Positions 6,467 through 12,132 of a DNA stretch of 12,132 nt are shown here, piece after piece. The number at the start of each line of letters is the position of its first letter. The stretch's first letter is position 1. Made by a program: the position numbers and the translations under genes. The notes under the pieces are model-generated. The model did no database searches. It was given only the letters and a program-made list of their open reading frames with translations, and was not told the DNA's origin. The stretch comes from Clostridia bacterium (lineage in GTDB: Bacteria > Bacillota > Clostridia > HGM11327). The stretch is from assembly GCA_017935525.1 (NCBI GenBank), contig JAGBHJ010000212.1, positions 1 through 12,132 of the forward strand. The letters are read 5' to 3'.

Positions 6467-7744
6467 ATGGATAAGTTAAAAATCGGAGTGCTGGGTGTAA
6501 AGCGCGGTCAGAGTATGATATTTTACAGTCAGCGTGCTCAAAACGTTGAGGTCGTAGCGATCTGCGACAAGTGGGAGGACGGTCTGAAAAGGGCTGCAAA
6601 GGATGTAAACAGCTCGTCGGTTACTTATTACACGGATTTTGATGAGTTTTTGAACCATGATATGGATATTGTGGTGCTTGCCAATTACGGAAACGAGCAC
6701 GCTCCGTTTGCGATAAAATGCTTGGAGAGAGGTTTTCACGTTTACAGCGAGGTAACTGCATTCCAAAATATGAAGGAAGCGGTGGAGCTTATTGAGGCTG
6801 TGGAGAAAAGCGGAAAGGTTTACGGCTTTGCCGAGCAGTATTGCTTTATGCCTGCTCCCATGGAGATGAAGCGACTTTACAGCCAAGGCAAGATCGGTGA
6901 GCTGGAATATGCAGAGGGCGAATATGCCCACGATTCTTCGGGGGCGTGGCACAGGCTGACCTTTGGTGACCCCGATCATTGGAGAAACTATGCATACTCT
7001 ACGTTTTACTGTACGCATTCCATAGGACCGATCATCCACGCAACGGGCTTGCGGCCTGTCTCCGTTACGGGGTTTGAAAGCTACAAGAATGAGCGCAGGG
7101 CAAGCGTTGGTGCAAAAACCGCATCCTTTGGAATATCTCTGGTAACCATGAATAACGGTGCATTGGTAAAGGCGTTAAACGGCAATCTTCGCAGAAGCAC
7201 GCTGTGGTATGCAATGTACGGCTCTGCGGGAAAGATGGAGTGCTCTCGTTCCATTCTGAAAAACGGCGGAGTTGGCAGGATATACGTTGAGCTTGAAGAG
7301 AGAGGTCACGAGGATGATCAGGTAACAAGGGACAATTATGAGCCTCGCAGGGAGCCTCCCAAGGGGGATTTTTCTGCGGCGGAGTTTAACGATCATGGCG
7401 GTGCGGATTTTTATTGCATCCAAGGCTTTATAGACAAGGTGTTGGGGGATGACAATGCGGACTACATAGACGTTTATGAAGCGGTGGATATGACCATCCC
7501 CGGTCTTTTTGCTTACAGATCCCTCTTGCAGGGTGGAGTTCCTTTGGACATTCCGGATCTGCGGGATCCAAAGCAGCGTGACCTATACAGAAACGACACT
7601 CTTTGTACCGACCCCAAGGCTGCAGGGGATATGCTTGTTCCTGCATACTCCAGGGGAGAGGTAGAAATACCCGATGAGGTTTATGAAAAGGTACGGGCAA
7701 AATTTGAAGAAGAAATGCAGGAGGGGACGTTCCAAAACGAGTGA
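6467..7744 (+). CDS. Gfo/Idh/MocA-family NAD(P)-dependent oxidoreductase, GH109-like
   Basis: The 425-residue product has an N-terminal Rossmann domain (KIGVLGVKRG, then EVVAICD) and a C-terminal alpha/beta substrate domain. The usual EKP motif, with its catalytic lysine, is replaced by Glu95-Val-Thr-Ala. Downstream, AEQYCFMPAPMEMKRLYSQG, GELEYAEGEYAHD, HWRNY and TFYCTHSIGPI (His184) match, from memory, the layout of the GH109-type branch. Members of that branch cleave glycosidic bonds by transient oxidation of the sugar using tightly held NAD. An ordinary sugar or polyol dehydrogenase is the alternative. No signal peptide is present. ATG 6467 is chosen over an upstream in-frame GTG because GGAGG lies 6 nt before it. 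It is the last gene of the run that begins at 4228 and is followed by a strong terminator. Confidence 0.85.
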   Translation: MDKLKIGVLGVKRGQSMIFYSQRAQNVEVVAICDKWEDGLKRAAKDVNSSSVTYYTDFDEFLNHDMDIVVLANYGNEHAPFAIKCLERGFHVYSEVTAFQNMKEAVELIEAVEKSGKVYGFAEQYCFMPAPMEMKRLYSQGKIGELEYAEGEYAHDSSGAWHRLTFGDPDHWRNYAYSTFYCTHSIGPIIHATGLRPVSVTGFESYKNERRASVGAKTASFGISLVTMNNGALVKALNGNLRRSTLWYAMYGSAGKMECSRSILKNGGVGRIYVELEERGHEDDQVTRDNYEPRREPPKGDFSAAEFNDHGGADFYCIQGFIDKVLGDDNADYIDVYEAVDMTIPGLFAYRSLLQGGVPLDIPDLRDPKQRDLYRNDTLCTDPKAAGDMLVPAYSRGEVEIPDEVYEKVRAKFEEEMQEGTFQNE

Positions 7745-7771
7745 CCCCTCAAAAAGAATGATATTGAGATG

Positions 7772-7808
7772 CGGCACTTACGACCTTTACTGTTGTAGGT
7801 GCCGTTTT
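7772..7808 (+). terminator. Rho-independent terminator after the Gfo/Idh/MocA gene
   Basis: A 13-bp stem with two wobbles pairs 7772-7784 (CGGCACTTACGAC) with 7792-7804, followed by TTTT. It separates the oxidoreductase unit from the GRE unit, so the two are transcribed separately. Confidence 0.88.
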
Positions 7809-7830
7809 GGTTAAAATTTTGACTCGATGA

Positions 7831-7859
7831 TTGACAAATAACCGTGTATATGCTACAAT
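7831..7859 (+). promoter_or_regulatory. Near-consensus sigma-A promoter of the GRE operon
   Basis: A perfect -35 TTGACA (7831-7836), a 17-bp spacer and an extended -10 (TG at 7851, TACAAT 7854-7859) make this the strongest promoter of the central cluster. Such strength suggests tight repression when the substrate is absent, but no clear repressor site is visible. Its -10 region ATATGCTACAAT matches 11 of 12 bases at 5129-5140. Confidence 0.88.
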
Positions 7860-7892
7860 TATTCTACCAACACCACACAGGAGGTATTCTGC

Positions 7893-9899
7893 ATGAATAA
7901 TAAGGCAAAGCTGTTTTATGATATAGGAGAGCCATTTGCGGCAGGCTTTTTTGAGATAGGTGAGGCATCCCCCGCAAGGGCATTTTGCCGTGCATACCGT
8001 CGCTTTCTTGAAAACACACCGCTTCCGCGGTATAATCGCAGGGATTCCCTGTACCCGTATAACAGTATTGGCAGCTGGCAGTACGCAGTAAACCCCCAGT
8101 ATTGCCGTCAGTATTGGGCGGATATGGGCAGGCTTGCCTCCAAAAGTGAGGAATGCGCAGAATTATTCAGAGAGTTTGATCTAAAACACGGAAGCTTCTT
8201 GGAGGTTGAGGGGAAGGCAGCGGGAATACGCTATGCGGCAACGGTTGACGCATGGAACCATTCTGCGCCCAATTTTAAGAGGATTATTGCCGAGGGTCTT
8301 GACGGGTACGAAAGCCGTATAAACAAGATGCGTGACGATGACCTTAGGGAGGCGCTGGGGGATCTGATGGTGGGTATCAGAACCTACCACGAAAGAATAT
8401 TGGAGTACCTGGAATCCGTAAATGCGGAGGAAAGGCTGTTATCCGCATTAAAGAAGGTGCCATTTTTGCCTGCTGAAACGGCGTATGAGGCGATCGTCTG
8501 CTGTAATTTTATTTTATGCCTTGATGGGTGTGACAACATCGGCTATATTGACGGTTGGCTTCCCAATTATTGGAGGGGAGAGGATATATCCTTTGATCTG
8601 CGCTGTCTGATGCTTCGACTGACATATGCAAACAATTGGAGCTTGACGATAGGTCCGGAATACAGCGACCTTACAAAGCAGTATCTGAACGCCACCAGAG
8701 GCGAGGCGCGCCCGATGATAGAATTGAGGACCACACCCACCATGCCCGATGAGATATGGGATGTAGCGTTGGAGAGAGTGCTTTCGGGTGACGGACAGCC
8801 ATCGTTTTATAACGAGATTGCCATACAAGAAAGGCTCAAGGAAAGGTTTCCCTATGCGCCCGATGAGGACATATATGAATTTGCGGGTATGGGATGTACG
8901 GAAACAAATCTGTCGGGACTTACCTTTTCCGGAGGCATTGACATAAACCTTAACGTGTTGAAGGTGTTTGACGAGGTAATGAGAGAAAAGCTTCCTCGAT
9001 GCAAGACCTTTGAGGAGCTGTATGAGAGCTTTATGATGCGCCTTGGTCAAGTGCAGGAGGACGTGATAACGTTTATAAACAATTATTACAACAAACGGGC
9101 GGAAATATCCTTTGCTCCATTCCGTACGCTGTTTACGGATGATTGTATATCAAAGGAAAAGGGCTATTATGGCGGCGGCGCACGGTATACGTATGCAATT
9201 CCCTCGGACAGCGGCATTCCCAATACTGTTGACTCCCTTTGCGTTGTAAAAGAGCTGGTCTTTGAAAGAAAGGAGTACACCGCTGAGGAATTTATTGAAG
9301 CGGTGGATTCTCAGGATCCGAGATTTCTTGCGCTGGTACGGTCCTGCTCTGCCTATGGCGTGGGTGACCCTGTGGCAGACGGGCTTATAAACGATCTGAC
9401 GAGGAGATTCTATATGCGTTACCGCAATGCGAAGCTGGACGTTGGCGATGGATTTTTGCCCACCAGCCACCAGTTTGTTCGCCATATAGATGAGGGCTTT
9501 GCGGTTGGCAATACTCCCGACGGGCGACGTCACGGTACACCTGTTGCGGATTCCATTGCGGCGGCAAACGGAAAGGCGGTAAAGGGCCCGACCATGATGT
9601 TAAAAAGCGCCGCAAGCTTTGACCAAAGCATGGTGTATTCGATTCCTGTGCTGAATTTGAGTATAAACCGTAAGTTTGACTCCCGAATTCTGCGGTCGTT
9701 GATAGAGGGGTATTTTGAACTGGGCGGAACACAGATGCAGATCACTTGCACGAGCAAAGAGGAGCTGTTGGATGCTAAAAAGAACCCTGATGCCCATAGG
9801 GATCTGATAGTGAGAGTGGGCGGTTATTCCGATTATTTTAACGGCTTAAGCCCTGAGCTTCAGGATGCAGTTATTGCGCGCACAATGTTTGGCGGCTGA
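7893..9899 (+). CDS. Glycyl radical enzyme of dehydratase/lyase type, short form, substrate unknown
   Basis: The 668-residue product is a GRE of the pyruvate formate-lyase superfamily. It carries the thiyl-radical cysteine in GMGCTETN (Cys335, Glu337), the DDCISKEKGYYGGGARY and DSLCVVKELVFE segments, TPDGRRHGTPV, and the glycyl-radical loop RVGGYSDYF (Gly644, 24 residues from the end). Cys-x-Glu rather than Cys-Cys indicates the diol-dehydratase, choline-lyase or sulfo-lyase branch, not a formate-lyase. Known members are usually ~780-850 residues with Cys near 430-490; here about 100 or more N-terminal residues are missing. The start is firm (AGGAGG at 7879-7884, 8-nt spacing), and WNHSAPNFKRIIAEGLDGYESRI still preserves the conserved His region. 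Translation of the activase follows 15 nt later. No shell-targeting extension is apparent. The reaction is probably dehydration or C-X cleavage of a polyol-like compound. Confidence 0.93.
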   Translation: MNNKAKLFYDIGEPFAAGFFEIGEASPARAFCRAYRRFLENTPLPRYNRRDSLYPYNSIGSWQYAVNPQYCRQYWADMGRLASKSEECAELFREFDLKHGSFLEVEGKAAGIRYAATVDAWNHSAPNFKRIIAEGLDGYESRINKMRDDDLREALGDLMVGIRTYHERILEYLESVNAEERLLSALKKVPFLPAETAYEAIVCCNFILCLDGCDNIGYIDGWLPNYWRGEDISFDLRCLMLRLTYANNWSLTIGPEYSDLTKQYLNATRGEARPMIELRTTPTMPDEIWDVALERVLSGDGQPSFYNEIAIQERLKERFPYAPDEDIYEFAGMGCTETNLSGLTFSGGIDINLNVLKVFDEVMREKLPRCKTFEELYESFMMRLGQVQEDVITFINNYYNKRAEISFAPFRTLFTDDCISKEKGYYGGGARYTYAIPSDSGIPNTVDSLCVVKELVFERKEYTAEEFIEAVDSQDPRFLALVRSCSAYGVGDPVADGLINDLTRRFYMRYRNAKLDVGDGFLPTSHQFVRHIDEGFAVGNTPDGRRHGTPVADSIAAANGKAVKGPTMMLKSAASFDQSMVYSIPVLNLSINRKFDSRILRSLIEGYFELGGTQMQITCTSKEELLDAKKNPDAHRDLIVRVGGYSDYFNGLSPELQDAVIARTMFGG

Positions 9900-9914
9900 C
9901 GGACGGGGTATGAT

Positions 9915-10850
9915 ATGAACAGACTGAATGTAAATACGGACCTTGACGAGCTTGTCGGCAGAGTAATAAACATACAGCATTTTTGTGTGGATGACGGCCC
10001 GGGGATAAGGACTGTGATCTTTCTGAAGGGATGCCCGTTGCGATGTGCGTGGTGCCATAACCCCGAGAGCCAAAAACGAAGCTCCGAATATATGTACCGT
10101 GCATCCAAATGTACCGGATGCGGTGTCTGCGCATCTGTTTGTGAAAAGGGTGTCCATTCATTTGAGAATGGAATACATACTATTGAAAGAGAAGCCTGCG
10201 CCTTGTGTGGCAGATGCGTGCGTACCTGTTGCAATGATGCACTCGGAGTGTCGGGGTATGACGTTGACGTCAGCGAAGTGGTGAATGAGGTGCTGGCGGA
10301 CAAGGTGTTTTACAAAAATTCGGGCGGGGTGACTGTATCCGGCGGAGAGCCTTTGGCACAAATGGAGTTTACGTACGCCATTCTTGCGGCGTGTAAGAAA
10401 CATGGAATCCACACGTGCATTGAGACCTGCGGCTACGGCAAAGTCGAGGATCTCAAAGATCTTGCGGAGGTTACGGACATATTTCTGTTTGATTACAAGC
10501 TGACGGATAAAGCGCTTCACAAGAAATATACGGGCGTGGATAACGGGCTGATATTGGCAAATCTTGAAATGCTGTGCGGACTGGGTGCGGAGATAATACT
10601 GCGTTGCCCCATGATACCCGATGTGAACATGACAACTGATCATTATGACGGGATTACCGCAACGGCAAACAAGTATGCAAATATCAAGGAGATACATTTG
10701 GAGGCGTACCATCCCCTTGGAGTGGATAAATCTGCAGCCTTGGGACGGGTGGCAGAGTACGATCGGCGTGAATTTCTGGAAAGATCCGAGCTTGATGAAG
10801 TGTGTAGGTACATCGGGCAGAGAACACGAGTGAGAGTTGCAATACTGTGA
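9915..10850 (+). CDS. Glycyl radical enzyme activating enzyme (radical SAM)
   Basis: The 311-residue product uses S-adenosylmethionine and a [4Fe-4S] cluster to abstract hydrogen from the glycine of its partner GRE. The radical-SAM motif is GCPLRCAWCHNPES (Cys40, Cys44, Cys47). A ferredoxin-like insert follows, with two CxxCxxCxxxC sets (Cys66/69/72/76 and Cys95/98/101/105), as in activases of non-PFL GREs. VSGGEPL (142-148) is the SAM-binding GGEP. Later motifs include ETCGYG and DYKLTDKALHKKYTGVDN. The start at 9915 follows a GGGG-rich ribosome site; a nearby ATG at 9910 runs into a stop after two codons. It lies 15 nt after the GRE stop, so the pair forms an operon. The partner is almost certainly the GRE at 7893. 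Confidence 0.96.
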   Translation: MNRLNVNTDLDELVGRVINIQHFCVDDGPGIRTVIFLKGCPLRCAWCHNPESQKRSSEYMYRASKCTGCGVCASVCEKGVHSFENGIHTIEREACALCGRCVRTCCNDALGVSGYDVDVSEVVNEVLADKVFYKNSGGVTVSGGEPLAQMEFTYAILAACKKHGIHTCIETCGYGKVEDLKDLAEVTDIFLFDYKLTDKALHKKYTGVDNGLILANLEMLCGLGAEIILRCPMIPDVNMTTDHYDGITATANKYANIKEIHLEAYHPLGVDKSAALGRVAEYDRREFLERSELDEVCRYIGQRTRVRVAIL

Positions 10851-10870
10851 ATATAATATATTGAAATAAG

Positions 10871-10914
10871 CCCCCTGCCCGATCGGAGATGAATCCGGTT
10901 GGGCGGGGGTGTTT
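10871..10914 (+). terminator. Rho-independent terminator of the GRE operon
   Basis: CCCCC(T)GCCC (10871-10880) and the following bases to 10887 pair with 10894-10909, giving about 16 pairs with one bulged T and two wobbles. The trailing sequence TGTTTAT is only moderately T-rich, but the stem is very stable. Confidence 0.8.
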
Positions 10915-10980
10915 ATATAGTCTATCAAATATGAGGTTATTAGTGATAAAAAGCATAATAATACTTTTAACCATAATAAT

Positions 10981-11029
10981 ATTACTGATAAGCGGAAAAA
11001 TACTACTTGTGTATGCGCTTATCAGTAAT
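10981..11029 (+). repeat. 14-bp perfect inverted repeat in the gene-free stretch
   Basis: ATTACTGATAAGCG (10981-10994) is the exact reverse complement of 11016-11029, with a 21-nt loop; one more T-A pair flanks it. A related 13-mer, TTATTAGTGATAA (10937-10949), differs by one base from the outer part of the repeat. AT-rich surroundings and no T-tract argue against a simple terminator. It may be a protein-binding array or the remains of a small mobile element. Confidence 0.65.
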
Positions 11030-11043
11030 AACTGTATTATTGT

Positions 11044-11150
11044 AGGGGTAGCTTGATTTTACCACCAAAGCTGTGTCTTTTTTGATAAAGTAGGCACATT
11101 TTTCGCAGGTTTTGGTGCAAGGTTGTAATATAAATAGATAAAATACCCCT
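11044..11150 (+). other. Long imperfect hairpin, candidate structured RNA
   Basis: Nested pairings run 11044-11050 with 11144-11150 (AGGGGTA/TACCCCT), 11059-11062 with 11125-11128 (TTAC/GTAA), 11063-11071 with 11109-11117 (CACCAAA core) and 11072-11077 with 11093-11098 (TGTGTC/GGCACA). Together they make one ~107-nt folded unit. No open reading frame with a ribosome site and no clear promoter was found here. It could be a small RNA, part of the spore-protein leader, or a decayed element. It matches no RNA family I recognise. Confidence 0.4.
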
Positions 11151-11258
11151 GGCAAAAACTGTCACACATAAATGTCCGTCTCCAAGCAATAATATTAAGC
11201 GTGAGGAACAAACACCTCGCATTACAAATCAGAAAAAAATTGATTGGAGAAAACAATT

Positions 11259-11465
11259 ATGTCTAAGAAGAGTAACAGAATCGTAGTACCCGAGGCAAAG
11301 GAAGCCATGGACCAGTTTAAGATGGAGGCAGCCAACGAGGTAGGCGTAACACTTAATGACGGCTACAACGGCGAGCTTACTTCCAAGCAGGCAGGCTCAA
11401 TCGGCGGTCAGATGGTTAAGAAGATGATCGAAAGCTACGAGAACGGCATCAAGAATTCCAAGTAA
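11259..11465 (+). CDS. Alpha/beta-type small acid-soluble spore protein
   Basis: The 68-residue product is a DNA-binding protein that coats and protects the chromosome in dormant endospores and is degraded on germination. It carries both family signatures: the germination-protease region KMEAANEVGV and the DNA-binding helix region GELTSKQAGSIGGQMVKKMIE. Length is typical. ATG 11259 is chosen because GGAG (11246-11249) lies 9 nt upstream. An in-frame start at 11244 would overlap that ribosome site. I found no convincing sigma-G promoter upstream, although family members are normally under sigma-G in the forespore. A weak hairpin lies in the leader (11200-11220). The gene appears monocistronic. 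Confidence 0.95.
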   Translation: MSKKSNRIVVPEAKEAMDQFKMEAANEVGVTLNDGYNGELTSKQAGSIGGQMVKKMIESYENGIKNSK

Positions 11466-11478
11466 TCGGTTGACCGAT
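11465..11478 (+). repeat. Short palindrome after the spore protein stop
   Basis: ATCGGT (11465-11470) and ACCGAT (11473-11478) are reverse complements starting on the last base of the stop codon. It may be an additional 3' hairpin ahead of the terminator. Confidence 0.5.
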
Positions 11479-11513
11479 ACTGAAATTATATCTTTGATAC
11501 CCTCAAGGGAAAG

Positions 11514-11553
11514 AACTGTGACCTGATTATTTCAAGTCACGGTTTTTTCTTTT
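11514..11553 (+). terminator. Rho-independent terminator after the spore protein gene
   Basis: AACTGTGACCTGA (11514-11526) pairs with TCAAGTCACGGTT (11532-11544) with one mismatch and one wobble, followed by a T6-C-T4 tract. From here to 11657 I see nothing but AT-rich sequence. Confidence 0.88.
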
Positions 11554-11657
11554 ACGCCGGTAAATAGTATTGTTACAGATATAAGAATAAATTACGAAAA
11601 AATATGTTTATATTTGGTATTTTTGCAGGGAGAAAGGGGAAATTTGCGCAAACATGC

Positions 11658-11686
11658 TTGCATTTTGCAGTTGAATATGGTATAAT
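11658..11686 (+). promoter_or_regulatory. Strong extended -10 promoter for the polysaccharide gene
   Basis: TTGCAT (11658-11663), a 17-bp spacer and TATAAT (11681-11686) with an upstream TG (11678-11679). Transcription should begin near 11693. Confidence 0.85.
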
Positions 11687-11720
11687 TATTCTAAATATAG
11701 TGGTGGGGGGAGTGCATCTG

Positions 11721-11798
11721 TTGGTGTACTTTGCTATGTTAAATGCGTTGCAAAGAAAATTTGCCGCGGTATCAAAAATCGGAGAAAAAATATTATGA
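11721..11798 (+). CDS. Possible 25-residue leader peptide
   Basis: A short frame starting at TTG 11721 (or GTG 11724) follows GGGGGGAG (11705-11712). It ends in a TGA that overlaps the next gene's ATG as ATGA. This is the layout of a translation-coupled leader peptide. The product (MVYFAMLNALQRKF then AAVSKIGEKIL) has no recognisable homology. A good ribosome site, GGAG (11781-11784), also serves the next gene directly, so coupling is not required. Confidence 0.3.
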   Translation: MVYFAMLNALQRKFAAVSKIGEKIL

Positions 11799-12132
11799 AC
11801 AAACAAAGTAAGGAATCTCAGATCAGCTTCAGAAAGCTGTTGCTTGTTGCATTTGACGTCGTTACGTTTTTGGTAGTGAACCTATGCTTTTATGTAATTT
11901 CTCATGTTGTATCCAACAGCGTGGAATTGCCCGATATGGATATATTTATATATAATTCCCTTGTGTTGGGCGTAAGCATATTCGCTTTCAGACTGATATT
12001 CAGGATATATTCAAATATCTGGCGATATACCAATACGGGTGCATACTTTAATATGATAGTATCCGATGCAGTTGGCGGCAGCGTTGCAATACTCATCAAC
12101 CATTTTATAAACTCTCGCATAGAGGGCTTCTA
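11795..12132 (+). CDS. Membrane-bound polysaccharide biosynthesis protein, CapD/WbpM type (3' end cut)
   Basis: The 112 visible codons run open to the window edge. They encode a short cytoplasmic start (MNKQSKESQISFRK) and hydrophobic segments at about residues 14-38, 49-68 and 88-105. The motif FRIYSNIWRYTNTGAYFNM corresponds to the conserved Y-x-S-x-WRY-x-s stretch that joins the membrane region to the rest in nucleotide-sugar dehydratase/epimerase proteins of the CapD/WbpM/PglF group. These make modified UDP-sugars for surface glycans. The catalytic domain lies beyond the window, so the exact reaction cannot be judged. The family match is from the N-terminus alone. It has its own promoter, and GGAG lies 10 nt before the start. 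Confidence 0.7.
   Translation, partial: MNKQSKESQISFRKLLLVAFDVVTFLVVNLCFYVISHVVSNSVELPDMDIFIYNSLVLGVSIFAFRLIFRIYSNIWRYTNTGAYFNMIVSDAVGGSVAILINHFINSRIEGF

Noticed and set aside
11161..11258. Sigma-G promoter for the spore protein gene
   Set aside because: CATA-like boxes occur (11167-11170), but none has a matching -35 at 17-18 bp spacing.
11604..11720. Upstream extension of the 25-codon leader frame back to ATG 11604
   Set aside because: It would run through the strong promoter at 11658-11686 and has no ribosome site at 11604.

Overview
The window comes from an endospore-forming, low-to-mid GC Bacillota, most likely a gut-type clostridium. The grounds are a complete alpha/beta-type small acid-soluble spore protein gene, strong GGAGG ribosome binding sites, sigma-A promoters (TTGACA/TTGCAA with TATAAT or TACAAT at 17-bp spacing), and an oxygen-sensitive glycyl radical enzyme (GRE) with its radical-SAM activase. 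Every gene I can support lies on the + strand.

Layout. (1) 1-1230: the nearly complete 3' part of a UDP-glucose 6-dehydrogenase gene (ugd), closed by a terminator. (2) 1397-3005: a promoter, a ~105-nt structured leader, then a two-gene surface module: an exported beta-rich protein and a small membrane-anchored partner. (3) 3040-4024: an XRE-type regulator with its own promoter, a possible autoregulatory operator and a terminator. (4) 4088-7808: a short-chain dehydrogenase with a large insertion, a cytoplasmic TIM-barrel protein resembling glycosidases, and a Gfo/Idh/MocA oxidoreductase of the GH109-like type. Hairpins separate the genes and a strong terminator ends the group. (5) 7831-10914: a very strong promoter, an unusually short GRE of the dehydratase/lyase type, its activating enzyme and a terminator. 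(6) 10915-11258: a ~400-nt gene-free stretch rich in inverted repeats, including a long imperfect hairpin. (7) 11259-11553: the spore protein gene and terminator. (8) 11658-12132: a strong promoter, a possible leader peptide and the start of a membrane-bound polysaccharide-biosynthesis protein of the CapD/WbpM type, cut by the window end.

Blocks 4 and 5 probably work together. Two nucleotide-dependent oxidoreductases and a glycosidase-like barrel could release and modify a sugar or cyclic polyol, and the GRE could then dehydrate or cleave it by radical chemistry. No transporter, microcompartment shell gene or aldehyde dehydrogenase is present, so this differs from the well-known propanediol and choline GRE loci. 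This is the best candidate in the window for an undescribed pathway. The substrate cannot be read from the sequence. Several non-coding elements also merit attention: the leader at 1432-1536, a possible H-type pseudoknot at 6399-6448 just before the GH109-like gene, and the structured region at 10981-11150.
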